From positions 1,674,001-1,738,000 of the forward strand of contig NZ_JACCAS010000001.1 in assembly GCF_013409255.1 (NCBI RefSeq): DNA of 64,000 nucleotides, given 5' to 3'. Each line of letters opens with the position of its first letter. The stretch's first letter is position 1. Both the position numbers and the translations under genes were made by a program. Of the stretch, positions 29,402-38,290 are shown piece by piece. This DNA comes from Paraburkholderia bryophila. Lineage in GTDB: Bacteria > Pseudomonadota > Gammaproteobacteria > Burkholderiales > Burkholderiaceae. The notes under the pieces were generated by a model. It did not search any database and had not been told where the DNA came from. It saw only the letters and a list, made by a program, of their open reading frames with translations.

Positions 29402-30046
29402 ATGAACGCGAACAAACGCCGCGCCATCTACGAAACGCTTCAGAGTCTCAACCCGCATCCGACCACCGAGCTCGAGTACACCTCACCGTTCGAACTGCTG
29501 ATCGCCGTGCTGCTGTCGGCGCAAGCTACCGACGTGTCGGTCAACAAGGCGATGCGCAAGATGTTTCCGGTCGCGAACACGCCGCAGCAAGTGTTCGATC
29601 TCGGCGAGGAAGGCGTGGTCGGGTATATCAGGACCATCGGCCTGTACCGGACCAAGGCCAAAAACGTCATCGCGACCTGCCGGATTCTGCTCGACCAGTT
29701 CGGCGGCGAAGTGCCCGAAGATCGCGAAGCGCTCGAAAGCCTGCCGGGCGTCGGCCGCAAAACCGCCAACGTCATTCTGAACACCGCGTTCGGTCATCCG
29801 ACCATCGCCGTCGATACGCACATCTTTCGGGTTGCCAATCGAACCGGTCTGGCGCCCGGCAAAGACGTGCGCACGGTCGAAGCGGCGCTGGAGAAATTCA
29901 CGCCCGCCGAGTTCAAGCAGGACGCGCACCACTGGCTGATCCTGCACGGCCGCTATGTGTGCAAGGCGCGCAAGCCCGAATGCTGGCATTGCACGATCGA
30001 ACCGCTCTGCGAGTTCCGGCCGAAGACGCCGCCGCCGGACCTCTGA
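29402..30046 (+). CDS. nth: Endonuclease III
   Basis: DNA glycosylase/AP lyase for oxidised pyrimidines in base excision repair, 214 residues. The helix-hairpin-helix LPGVGRKTANVILN carries catalytic Lys120, and Asp138 lies in VDTHIFRVANR, both at E. coli positions. The C-terminal CKARKPECWHCTIEPLC binds a [4Fe-4S] cluster. It follows rsxB closely. Confidence 0.98.
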   Translation: MNANKRRAIYETLQSLNPHPTTELEYTSPFELLIAVLLSAQATDVSVNKAMRKMFPVANTPQQVFDLGEEGVVGYIRTIGLYRTKAKNVIATCRILLDQFGGEVPEDREALESLPGVGRKTANVILNTAFGHPTIAVDTHIFRVANRTGLAPGKDVRTVEAALEKFTPAEFKQDAHHWLILHGRYVCKARKPECWHCTIEPLCEFRPKTPPPDL

Positions 30047-30146
30047 GCGCCGCGCCGCCAGCGCCGCGCCCGGCCCCAGCGTAAAATATCGGGTTGCACG
30101 GGCGCCTCATCGGCCCACATGACACCCCACCCACAGCACCGGTCCC

Positions 30147-30584
30147 ATGATGTTCAATCCCAGCCGCGATGAAGTCCGCCTCTTTTTCACCGACACCTGG
30201 CGCAAACAGCGTCAAGGCGAAATTCTGACGCCGCTGGAGGCGATCGCCGCCGACTGGATCGTCGAGCATCCCGAGTACCACGCCGACCTCACCGACGGCG
30301 ACGCCGCGCAGGCTCAGGACTACTCGCCCGAGCGCGGCCAGACCAATCCGTTCCTGCATCTGTCGATGCACCTGGCGATCACCGAGCAGTTGTCGATCGA
30401 CCAGCCGCCCGGCATTCGCGCGGCGCACGAGCGGCTGGCCGCGCGCCTCGGTTCCACTCACGAGGCGCAGCACGCGATCATGGACTGCCTCGGCGAGACC
30501 ATCTGGGAAGCGCAGCGCACCGGCACGCCGCCGGACACGGACGCGTATCTGCAACGTATCGAGCGGCGCGCCACCCGCGACTGA
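30147..30584 (+). CDS. DUF1841 family protein
   Basis: A 145-residue cytoplasmic protein beginning MFNPSRDEVRLFFTDTWRK, with NPFLHLSMHLAITEQLSID in the middle; both are marks of DUF1841. Two adjacent ATGs (30147, 30150) could start it. It lies about 100 bases after nth, with a TAAAAT box near 30081 but no -35. Function unknown. Confidence 0.88.
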   Translation: MMFNPSRDEVRLFFTDTWRKQRQGEILTPLEAIAADWIVEHPEYHADLTDGDAAQAQDYSPERGQTNPFLHLSMHLAITEQLSIDQPPGIRAAHERLAARLGSTHEAQHAIMDCLGETIWEAQRTGTPPDTDAYLQRIERRATRD

Positions 30585-30633
30585 CGCCCCAGACTGACGC
30601 CCGAGACAAACCCAAAACTGACGCCCCAAAAGC

Positions 30634-30662
30634 AAACACCCCGCCGAAGCGGGGTGTTTTTC
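30634..30662. terminator. Bidirectional intrinsic terminator
   Basis: An 11-bp stem AAACACCCCGC with GCGGGGTGTTT, loop CGAA, then more T. It lies between the convergent DUF1841 gene and the first cytochrome c gene. Confidence 0.9.
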
Positions 30663-30697
30663 ATTCCGGAAGCCACGCGGCAACCAGCCGGACGCGC

Positions 30698-31081
30698 TTA
30701 CTTCTTCTGCACCAGATCGCCGTTCAGCGATTCGACATACGCCGCGATGTCTTTCATATCGCCTTGCGACAAGCTCTGCACCTGCGCCTGCATGATCGCG
30801 TTGTTGCGACCGAGGTGCGGGTTGCCGTTGCCCATCTGGTATTGGCGCAGCGCCCAGTAGACGTAATCGGCGTGCTGACCGGCGAGCTTCGGATATTCCG
30901 GGCTCACCGGCTTGTTCAGATTGACGCCGTGACAAGCCGCGCAGTTGTGGGCGTCGGCCAGCACCTTGCCGTTGCCGGCGTCGGCGGCGTGCGCGAGGTT
31001 CGCTGCAACCAGACCGATTACTGCCGCCGACGCGCATGCAGCCTTGAACACCGTGTGGAGTGCCTGTTGTGGCTTATTCAT
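30698..31081 (-). CDS. Class I cytochrome c (single haem)
   Basis: A 127-residue periplasmic cytochrome. The signal peptide ends at AHA (residue 32). The haem site is CAACH (residues 47-51), and the likely axial Met lies in NAIMQAQVQ. It resembles a half of cytochrome c4 or c-553. It forms a tandem with the next cytochrome gene on the same strand, 58 bases apart. No oxidase or reductase gene lies near, so the electron partner is unknown. Confidence 0.9.
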   Translation of the reverse strand: MNKPQQALHTVFKAACASAAVIGLVAANLAHAADAGNGKVLADAHNCAACHGVNLNKPVSPEYPKLAGQHADYVYWALRQYQMGNGNPHLGRNNAIMQAQVQSLSQGDMKDIAAYVESLNGDLVQKK

Positions 31082-31139
31082 GAATTCTCCTATCCCGCGA
31101 ATTGATTAACCGGGTGACTAGACGGACGACCGCGGCCGA

Positions 31140-31508
31140 TCACTTGTCGGGATTGCTTTTCGAAGAGGAATTTTGCGCTGCGTAGTAAGCGGCGATGTCG
31201 GCGATGTCCTGATCAGACAGCGACGTGGTGATCGCATGCATGGTTTCGAAGTGGCGGTCGCCCTTCTTGTAGCCGTGCATGGCGTTTTCGAGGTACTGCT
31301 GATTCTGGCCGCCTAGCATGGGCACGCGGTACACCTCAGGGTAAGCCGTGCGGTATTCGGGAATGCCGTGGCAGCCGATACACATTGCGACCTTGCCTTG
31401 ACCCGCCTTGGCATTGCCGACGACATCCGCTGCCTGCACACTGGCCGCATAGCCCGCGAGCACCGACAGCGCTGCGATCACGACGTGTTTGCCGACGAAT
31501 TTATTCAT
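31140..31508 (-). CDS. Class I cytochrome c (single haem)
   Basis: A 122-residue periplasmic cytochrome with signal peptide ending near VQA (residue 26) and haem site CIGCH (43-47); axial Met in FETMHAIT. The start at 31508 (MNKFVGK) is taken because the longer reading adds no signal-like residues. Upstream of the other cytochrome on the same strand; the two together look like a split c4-type pair. A TATAAG box (31570-31575, minus) may be its -10. Confidence 0.88.
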   Translation of the reverse strand: MNKFVGKHVVIAALSVLAGYAASVQAADVVGNAKAGQGKVAMCIGCHGIPEYRTAYPEVYRVPMLGGQNQQYLENAMHGYKKGDRHFETMHAITTSLSDQDIADIAAYYAAQNSSSKSNPDK

Positions 31509-31761
31509 AGCATGTAACCTGGCATGAGGGGAACGGGCGCCCAAAAAGGCAACGGCCCGCGCCGTTCTTCTTATAGGGTAGCCACGCAGGCCAAAAAAAT
31601 CGGGCTAATTGTACCGCGACGTCGCGCGAAACGTCCACCGAGCGGGGTGAGCGGCCCGTCCGCCCGCCGCAAAGCCAGCGCTAGCGCCGCTTTGCTCCGC
31701 CGTACGGCATCGCGGGTCACACCTTACGCGAGCCCGTTTCAGGCCAACAGGCCTTCTGACT

Positions 31762-31767
31762 TATACT
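31762..31767 (+). promoter_or_regulatory. Possible -10 box for the MoxR gene
   Basis: TATACT 31 bases before the ATG, followed by a TTTTTT-CCC-AAAAAA inverted stretch at 31771-31785. The -35 is weak (TTTCAG at 19-base spacing). Confidence 0.35.
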
Positions 31768-31797
31768 GGGTTTTTTCCCAAAAAAGAGCATCTCGCC

Positions 31798-32640
31798 ATG
31801 CGTTTCGAAGGCTCATCGCAGTACGTCGCCACCGACGACCTCAAGCTCGCGGTCAACGCCGCGATGACGCTGAAGCGCCCGCTGCTCATCAAAGGCGAGC
31901 CCGGCACCGGCAAGACCATGCTCGCGGAAGAAGTCGCCGCCGCACTCGGCATGCCGTTGCTGCAGTGGCACATCAAGTCCACCACCAAGGCCCAGCAAGG
32001 GCTCTACGAGTACGACGCGGTGTCGCGCCTGCGCGATTCGCAACTCGGCGACGAACGCGTCAAGGACATCCGCAATTACATCGTGAAGGGCGTGCTGTGG
32101 CAGGCGTTCGAGGCGGACGAGCAGGTCGTGCTGCTGATCGACGAGATCGACAAGGCCGACATCGAATTTCCGAACGATCTGTTGCGCGAACTCGACCGCA
32201 TGGAGTTCTACGTGTACGAGACGCACGAGCTGATCCGCGCGAAACATCGCCCGCTCGTGATCATCACGTCGAACAACGAGAAGGAATTGCCCGACGCCTT
32301 TCTGCGCCGCTGCTTTTTCCACTACATCAAGTTTCCCGATCCGGTCACCATGCAGCAGATCGTCGAGGTGCACTACCCCGGCATCAAGAAAGAACTGCTG
32401 GCCGCGGCCATGCAGAGCTTTTTCGAACTGCGCAATGTCGCCGGCCTGAAGAAGAAGCCGTCCACCTCGGAACTGCTCGACTGGCTCAAGCTGCTGCTCG
32501 CCGAGGACCTTCCGCCCGAAGCGCTGCGCTCGACCGACCAGAAGCAGATCATCCCGCCGCTGCACGGCGCGCTGCTGAAGAACGAACAGGACGTGAGCCT
32601 GTTCGAACGGCTGATCTTCATGAACCGCAACAACCGTTGA
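31798..32640 (+). CDS. MoxR-family AAA+ ATPase
   Basis: A 280-residue AAA+ ATPase with Walker A GEPGTGKT (residues 33-40), Walker B VVLLIDEIDKAD, sensor 1 ITSNNEKELPDAFLRRC. MoxR ATPases work as chaperones with a VWA-domain partner, often to load metals or cofactors. The VWA gene lies 105 bases downstream on the same strand, giving the classic pair. The client protein is not evident from neighbours. Confidence 0.93.
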   Translation: MRFEGSSQYVATDDLKLAVNAAMTLKRPLLIKGEPGTGKTMLAEEVAAALGMPLLQWHIKSTTKAQQGLYEYDAVSRLRDSQLGDERVKDIRNYIVKGVLWQAFEADEQVVLLIDEIDKADIEFPNDLLRELDRMEFYVYETHELIRAKHRPLVIITSNNEKELPDAFLRRCFFHYIKFPDPVTMQQIVEVHYPGIKKELLAAAMQSFFELRNVAGLKKKPSTSELLDWLKLLLAEDLPPEALRSTDQKQIIPPLHGALLKNEQDVSLFERLIFMNRNNR

Positions 32641-32745
32641 TGCCCGCCTGACGCGCGCCTGAGCCGGCGCCGCGCAGGCGCCGATGCAACGCCACCCGCC
32701 ACCGATGAGCCCGTCACACCGACCACCCGCCGCCGAGGACCCCGC

Positions 32746-33921
32746 ATGCTGATCGACTTCTTCTACTCGCTGCGCGCCGCCAAGCTGCCGGTGTCGGTAA
32801 AGGAATATCTGACGCTGCTCGAGGCGCTCAAGGCCAACGTGATCGCGCCGTCGCTCGACGAGTTCTACTACCTGTCGCGCATCACGCTGGTGAAAGACGA
32901 GCAGTACTTCGACAAGTTCGACCAGGCATTCGGCGCTTATTTCAACGGCGTCGCGAAAGCCTCGGAACTGGCCTTCGACGTCCCGCTCGACTGGCTGAAG
33001 AAGAAGCTGCAACGCGATCTGTCGCCGGAGGAAAAAGCGCAGATCGAAGCCATGGGCGGCCTTGACAAGCTGATGGAGCGCCTCAAGGAACTGTTCGACG
33101 AACAGAAAGAGCGCCACGAAGGCGGCAGCAAATGGATCGGCACCGGCGGCACCTCGCCGTTCGGCAACGGCGGCTATAACCCGGAAGGCGTGCGCATCGG
33201 CGGCGACGCGGCGGGCAACCGCACCGCGGTGAAAGTGTGGGAATCGCGCGCCTATCGCGACTACGACGACCAGGTCGAAATCGGCACGCGCAATATCAAG
33301 GTGGCGCTGCGCCGTCTGCGCCGCTTCGCGCGCGAAGGCGCCGCCGAAGAACTCGACCTGCCCGACACGATCCGCAGCACCGCCGCGAACGCCGGCTGGC
33401 TCGATCTGAAGATGGTCCCGGAGCGGCACAACAAGGTGAAAGTGCTGATGCTGCTCGACGTGGGCGGCTCGATGGACGACCACATCAAGCGCGTCGAGGA
33501 ACTGTTCTCCGCCGCCAAGGCCGAGTTCAAGCACCTCGAGTTCTATTACTTCCACAACTGTGTGTACGATTTTTTGTGGAAGAACAACCGCCGCCGTCAC
33601 GCCGAGCGCATGCCGACGTGGGACGTGCTGCACAAGTTCACGGCCGACTACAAGCTGATCTTCGTCGGCGACGCGACCATGAGCCCTTACGAAGTGCTGC
33701 AGCCGGGCGGCTCGGTCGAATACAACAATCCCGAGGCCGGCGCGGTCTGGCTACGGCGTCTGGCGGACCACTTCCCGCATCACGCGTGGCTCAATCCCGA
33801 ACCGGAAGGGCTGTGGGCGTATCGCCAGTCGGTCAGCGCGATCCGCGAAGTGCTCGGCCACCGCATGTTTCCGCTCACGCTCGCCGGGTTGGAGACCGCC
33901 ATGCGCACGCTGAGCAAATAA
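32746..33921 (+). CDS. VWA domain protein (CoxE-like), MoxR partner
   Basis: A 391-residue protein. Residues 1-200 are a helical CoxE-type region; the VWA domain follows, with its metal site as LLDVGGSMDDHI (Asp238, Gly240, Ser242). The usual DxSxS motif thus has Gly in place of the first Ser. GAGGA lies six bases upstream of the ATG. Together with the MoxR ATPase it forms an ATPase/adaptor pair; no client gene such as CO dehydrogenase or nitric-oxide reductase is nearby. Confidence 0.9.
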   Translation: MLIDFFYSLRAAKLPVSVKEYLTLLEALKANVIAPSLDEFYYLSRITLVKDEQYFDKFDQAFGAYFNGVAKASELAFDVPLDWLKKKLQRDLSPEEKAQIEAMGGLDKLMERLKELFDEQKERHEGGSKWIGTGGTSPFGNGGYNPEGVRIGGDAAGNRTAVKVWESRAYRDYDDQVEIGTRNIKVALRRLRRFAREGAAEELDLPDTIRSTAANAGWLDLKMVPERHNKVKVLMLLDVGGSMDDHIKRVEELFSAAKAEFKHLEFYYFHNCVYDFLWKNNRRRHAERMPTWDVLHKFTADYKLIFVGDATMSPYEVLQPGGSVEYNNPEAGAVWLRRLADHFPHHAWLNPEPEGLWAYRQSVSAIREVLGHRMFPLTLAGLETAMRTLSK

Positions 33922-33977
33922 ATCCGTTCGTGCCTTATCTTCACCTGCTTGATCTTCAACTATAAGAAAGCTGCCGC

Positions 33978-35198
33978 ATGCGTCCGTCTTCCTCCCCCGA
34001 TTTGTCCCCGTCCGCCACGCCGCCGGGACGTTCCAACCCGTTCGCCGACACCTCGCTGTCCACCATCGTCGCCGGTTTCGTCGCGATGATGACCGGCTAT
34101 ACCAGCTCGCTCGTGCTGATGTTCCAGGCGGGTCAGGCCGCGCATCTGAGCGATGCACAGATTTCGTCGTGGATCTGGGCGCTGTCGATCGGCATGGCCG
34201 TCTGCACGATCGGCCTGTCGCTACGCTTTCGCGCGCCGATCGTGATTGCCTGGTCGACGCCCGGCGCGGCGCTGCTGGTGTCGTCGCTGCCGCATGTGGC
34301 GTATCCCGAGGCGATCGGCGCGTTTATCGTCTGCGCGGTGCTGCTGACGGTGGTCGGTCTGACCGGCTGGTTCGACACGCTGATGAAAAAAATCCCGGCC
34401 GGCATCGCCTCGGCGTTGCTGGCGGGGATTCTGTTCGAGATCGGCATTGAGATTTTCCGCGCCGCGCAATTCCAGACCGCGCTCGTGCTGACCATGTTCT
34501 TCACCTATCTGATCGTCAAACGGCTGGCCCCGCGCTACGCGATCGTGACGACGCTGATCGTCGGCACGGCGGCGGCCGGTGGGCTCGGCCTGCTCGATTT
34601 CAGCCGCTTTCACGTGGCGCTCGCGCATCCGGTATTCACGATGCCGGCGTTTTCGCTGGCCGCCAGCGTCAGCATCGGCATTCCGCTGTTCGTCGTCGCG
34701 ATGGCGTCGCAGAACGTGCCGGGCATCGCCGTGCTGCGCGCGGACGGTTACACCACACCGTCGGCGCCGCTGATTTCGACGACCGGCCTCGCCTCGCTGC
34801 TGCTCGCGCCGTTCGGCTCGCACGGCATCAATCTTGCGGCGATCACGGCGGCGATCTGCACCGGCCCCGAAGCGCACGAAAACCGCGACAAGCGTTACAC
34901 CGCGGCGGTCTGGTGCGGCATTTTCTATCTGATCGCCGGGGTGTTCGGCGCGACCATCGCCGCGCTGTTCGCGGCGTTGCCGAAGGCGCTGGTCGTGTCC
35001 GTCGCGGCGCTGGCGCTGTTCGGCTCGATCATGAGCGGCCTCGCCAATGCCATGCAGGACGTCAGGCAGCGCGAAGCGGCGCTGGTGACGTTCATGGTGA
35101 CGGCCTCCGGGCTGACCTTGCTGTCGATCGGCTCGGCGTTCTGGGGGCTGGTGGCGGGCGTGGTGACCCAGGTGGTGTTGAACGCGCGGCGTGGCTGA
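33978..35198 (+). CDS. Benzoate/H+ symporter, BenE family
   Basis: A 406-residue integral membrane carrier with about 11-12 helices. It has the BenE marks IVIAWSTPGAALLV, MASQNVPGIAVLRADGY, PFGSHGINLAAITAAICTGPEAH. It starts 56 bases after the VWA gene. No benzoate degradation gene lies here, so the substrate may be another aromatic acid. Confidence 0.93.
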   Translation: MRPSSSPDLSPSATPPGRSNPFADTSLSTIVAGFVAMMTGYTSSLVLMFQAGQAAHLSDAQISSWIWALSIGMAVCTIGLSLRFRAPIVIAWSTPGAALLVSSLPHVAYPEAIGAFIVCAVLLTVVGLTGWFDTLMKKIPAGIASALLAGILFEIGIEIFRAAQFQTALVLTMFFTYLIVKRLAPRYAIVTTLIVGTAAAGGLGLLDFSRFHVALAHPVFTMPAFSLAASVSIGIPLFVVAMASQNVPGIAVLRADGYTTPSAPLISTTGLASLLLAPFGSHGINLAAITAAICTGPEAHENRDKRYTAAVWCGIFYLIAGVFGATIAALFAALPKALVVSVAALALFGSIMSGLANAMQDVRQREAALVTFMVTASGLTLLSIGSAFWGLVAGVVTQVVLNARRG

Positions 35199-35445
35199 AC
35201 GCCCCCATCGTCCCCAGCGCCCGCAATCAGGGTGAACCGATCGCGTTGGGCAAGTGTCAACCCTGCATCAGGCGATCCGCCATAGAATAGAAGCATCCGG
35301 CAGCGCTTTCCGTCAAAATGCCCCGGCAACATGACGGGCAGCGCTGCAGCGTGACCCGCGGCCGCCGGCACTGTGAATCCGATCAGTCCGGCGGCGATCT
35401 CATTTCTCCTGAACCACGGCGCGCATGCGCCCTGAAGGCTCGAAC

Positions 35446-36399
35446 ATGACAACCGCACTCGACCAACTCAAGCAATACACCACCGTCGTCGCCGATACCG
35501 GCGACTTCCAGCAGCTTGCCCAGTACAAGCCGCAGGACGCGACGACCAATCCGTCGCTGATTCTGAAGGCCGTCCAGAAAGACGACTACAAGCCGCTGCT
35601 CGAAAAGACCGTGAAGGCGCACGCGTCGAAGCCGGTTGGCGCGATCATCGACCAGTTGCTGATCGCGTTCGGTACCGAAATCCTCAAGATCATTCCGGGT
35701 CGCGTGTCGACCGAAGTGGACGCGCGCCTGTCGTTCGACACGGAAGCGTCGATCGCCAAGGGTCGCGAGTTGATCGCGCTGTATAAGGACCAAGGCATCG
35801 GCCGCGAACGTGTGCTGATCAAGCTCGCGTCCACATGGGAAGGCATCCGTGCCGCCGAAGTGCTGCAGAAGGAAGGCATCCACTGCAACATGACGCTGCT
35901 GTTCTCGCTCGCGCAGGCTGCGGCTTGTGCTGAAGCGGGCGCACAACTCATTTCGCCGTTCGTCGGCCGCATTTACGACTGGTACAAGAAGAACGCCGGC
36001 AGCGCGTGGGACGAAGCGAAAGACGGCGGCGCCAACGATCCGGGCGTCAAATCGGTGCGCCGCATCTACGCGTACTACAAGAAGTTCGGCTACAAGACCG
36101 AGGTGATGGGCGCGAGCTTCCGCACGCCGGGTCAGGTTCTGGAACTGGCCGGCTGCGATCTGCTGACCATCAGCCCGGATCTGCTGCAAAAGCTGCAGGA
36201 GAGCACCGAGAAGGTCGAACGCAAGCTGTCGGCGGACCTCTCGCAGGGTGCGGATATCGAACGCGTGCCGGTGGATGAATCGTCGTTCCGCTTCCTCGTC
36301 AATGACGAAGCCATGGCGACTGAAAAGCTCGCCGAAGGTATCCGTGCGTTTGCTGCAGATGCCGTCAAGCTGGAAAAGCTGATCGAAGCACTGCGTTGA
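35446..36399 (+). CDS. tal: Transaldolase
   Basis: Pentose phosphate enzyme that moves a dihydroxyacetone unit between sugar phosphates, 317 residues. The start [21 protein letters not shown] matches TalB; a longer frame from 35425 adds seven residues. Schiff-base Lys126 lies in [12 protein letters not shown]; other marks are DATTNPSL and [19 protein letters not shown] box at 35283-35288 might be the -10. It ends in a strong terminator. Confidence 0.97.
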   Translation: MTTALDQLKQYTTVVADTGDFQQLAQYKPQDATTNPSLILKAVQKDDYKPLLEKTVKAHASKPVGAIIDQLLIAFGTEILKIIPGRVSTEVDARLSFDTEASIAKGRELIALYKDQGIGRERVLIKLASTWEGIRAAEVLQKEGIHCNMTLLFSLAQAAACAEAGAQLISPFVGRIYDWYKKNAGSAWDEAKDGGANDPGVKSVRRIYAYYKKFGYKTEVMGASFRTPGQVLELAGCDLLTISPDLLQKLQESTEKVERKLSADLSQGADIERVPVDESSFRFLVNDEAMATEKLAEGIRAFAADAVKLEKLIEALR

Positions 36400-36425
36400 T
36401 TGCAGTCGGCTAAACAGCCTTAAGC

Positions 36426-36459
36426 AAAAGGCCCCGGACCTGACGGTTCGGGGCCTTTT
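36426..36459 (+). terminator. Intrinsic terminator of tal
   Basis: A 14-bp stem (one G-T pair) from AAAAGGCCCCGGAC to GTTCGGGGCCTTTT with a 6-base loop, 27 bases after the stop. Confidence 0.9.
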
Positions 36460-36463
36460 GCCG

Positions 36464-36494
36464 TTTACAGGCCCGCCCCACCCTACGATATAAA
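36464..36494 (+). promoter_or_regulatory. Weak promoter candidate for the PhnB-like gene
   Basis: TTTACA, 19-base spacer, TATAAA, about 105 bases before the ATG. The spacer is long, and a TACAAT near 36521 is an alternative -10. Confidence 0.3.
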
Positions 36495-36601
36495 GTCACG
36501 ATCCCGCCGCAACGGACGACTACAATTTTCACCACGCCCGTCCCTCGTGGCGGTTTCCAGAGGGCCGCCGGTGCCTGCTGTTCCTACTTCAGGAGACGAT
36601 C

Positions 36602-37012
36602 ATGTCCGTTCAGCCTTACGTGTTTTTCAACGGCCGTTGCGAAGAAGCGCTCGACTATTACACCGAGAAACTCGGCGCCGAAGTGCTGCTCAAGATGCGC
36701 TACAAAGAAGCGCCGCCCGACCCGCATAACCCGCCGCGCGCCGGCCTCGAAGAAAAGATCATGCACGCGTCGATCAAGATGGGTTCGACCGTCTGGATGG
36801 CCTCCGACGGTCATTGCGATCCCGCCGCAAAAATGGAAGGCTTCGCGCTGTCGCTCACGGCCGACCCCGCCGTCGCTGAAAAATACTTCAACGCCCTCGC
36901 CGACGGCGGCCAGGTCACCATGCCGTTTCAACCGACCTTCTGGAGCAAGGGCTTCGGGATGCTGGTGGACCGTTTCGGTCTGATGTGGATGGTGACGTTG
37001 CCGGAAGACTGA
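36602..37012 (+). CDS. VOC-fold protein, PhnB/3-demethylubiquinone methyltransferase-like
   Basis: A 136-residue glyoxalase-fold protein of the PhnB type: VQPYVFFNGRCEEALDYYTEKLGAEV at the start, GFALSLTADPAVAEKYFNALADGG in the middle, FGMLVDRFGLMWMV at the end. AGGAGA lies five bases before the ATG. Members of this group are often metal-free or of unknown function. Stands alone between terminators. Confidence 0.88.
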   Translation: MSVQPYVFFNGRCEEALDYYTEKLGAEVLLKMRYKEAPPDPHNPPRAGLEEKIMHASIKMGSTVWMASDGHCDPAAKMEGFALSLTADPAVAEKYFNALADGGQVTMPFQPTFWSKGFGMLVDRFGLMWMVTLPED

Positions 37013-37036
37013 ACCTGTCCCACGCAGCGAACTCTG

Positions 37037-38161
37037 CTAAACCTTCAGCAAGGTCCGCGAATGCCGTTCGATATTCCAGTTCGGCTCGGTCTCCAGCAAT
37101 AGCGCGCGCAGTCGGTCCACCTGCTCCGCGAGCCGCTGACCGAGCCAATACGGCCCCTGCAGATCGGCCGGCAGTCGGAGCGCCGCGTCGCCATGCGCCT
37201 GCGCGAGCGGCGACGCGGCCGGAATCCCGAAGTGCGTCGCCCGGCCGAAGCGCAAGCCACGCGAAATCCCCAGCAGAATCGCCCGCACGGCGCGCACTTC
37301 GGCGCCGCACTGCGCGCCATACGCGGCGCGTGCGAGCGCGTCGGCGTGCATCAACGGGCCGGTAGCGAGCAGTTCCAGCGAGCTGAGCACCGAACGGTGC
37401 AATCGCTGAATCTCATCGAGTCTGGACTGCGGCACGTCGATCTCTTTTGCGACCGACGGCATCAGCGCACGCAACTGCACCAGCCGCTTGTTGATCGCCA
37501 GAAAGTGCTGGACCTGTTCTTCCTCGCTGATCGTCTCGCCATCGATCAACCGTGTGTAGATGCGCGCGCATTCGCGCAGATTGGCCGCGATGCCGTAGCG
37601 CCACGAATAGGTGGCGTGCAGCGGCAGCGCGAACGAAAACGCCAGCGCGATCACAATGCCGATCAACACGTTCAGCGTGCGCCACAGCCCGACGTCGATC
37701 AGATTGTCGCCATGCCCGGCGACGATGCACATCGTAATAGCCGTCAACAGCCCGATATAACCGGACGAGCCGATCGCGAACCACGCGCAGATCGCCGCGA
37801 CGATCGACATCAGCACATAGGTCAGCGGCAACGAGCCCGTGAAATTCTGCACCAGGATCAGCGCGAGTCCGATCGTCGCGCCGAGCAGCGTGCCGGCCGC
37901 GCGTTCGGCGGCTTTCTTACGGATGTTGCCGTGATGCTGCAAGCCGCCGATCACCACCAGCAACGTCACCGACGACCAGATGCCATGCGGAATGTCGATA
38001 CCCGTGGTAGCCAGAATCGATACCAGCATCGCGAGGCCGACGCGCAGGCTGTGCAGCACCTTCGCGTGACGATAGCGGTAGTACGGCGAGGTGATCGCGC
38101 GCACCATCCGGCTGAGCGCCGAGCGGCGTGGAATCACGGTGTGGGAATCGGCAGAGGCCAT
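37037..38161 (-). CDS. FUSC-family membrane protein (aromatic acid exporter-like)
   Basis: A 374-residue protein. After a short cytoplasmic start, about six membrane helices fill residues 40-190 (for example LRVGLAMLVSILATTGIDIPHGIWSSVTLLVVIGGLQ split over two helices), with the FUSC element RAAGTLLGATIGL. The C-terminal half is helical and cytoplasmic. This is the fusaric-acid-resistance/YccS fold. No membrane-fusion partner gene is adjacent. Substrate unknown. Confidence 0.9.
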   Translation of the reverse strand: MASADSHTVIPRRSALSRMVRAITSPYYRYRHAKVLHSLRVGLAMLVSILATTGIDIPHGIWSSVTLLVVIGGLQHHGNIRKKAAERAAGTLLGATIGLALILVQNFTGSLPLTYVLMSIVAAICAWFAIGSSGYIGLLTAITMCIVAGHGDNLIDVGLWRTLNVLIGIVIALAFSFALPLHATYSWRYGIAANLRECARIYTRLIDGETISEEEQVQHFLAINKRLVQLRALMPSVAKEIDVPQSRLDEIQRLHRSVLSSLELLATGPLMHADALARAAYGAQCGAEVRAVRAILLGISRGLRFGRATHFGIPAASPLAQAHGDAALRLPADLQGPYWLGQRLAEQVDRLRALLLETEPNWNIERHSRTLLKV

Positions 38162-38228
38162 GGCGGCGCGGCGAATTCTTCGAAAGACAGTTCCGCTATC
38201 GTGCCCTGGACGGCCCTATAAAGACAGA

Positions 38229-38254
38229 CGCCCGCGAACTTTCGTCCGCGGGCG
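38229..38254 (-). terminator. Terminator after the MctP-like gene
   Basis: An 8-bp GC stem, CGCCCGCG with CGCGGGCG, with a 10-base loop, about 37 bases past the symporter stop on the minus strand. A short T-rich stretch follows. Confidence 0.65.
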
Positions 38255-38290
38255 CCGTTATTCATGCTGCGATGAAACAGTCAGACGCTG

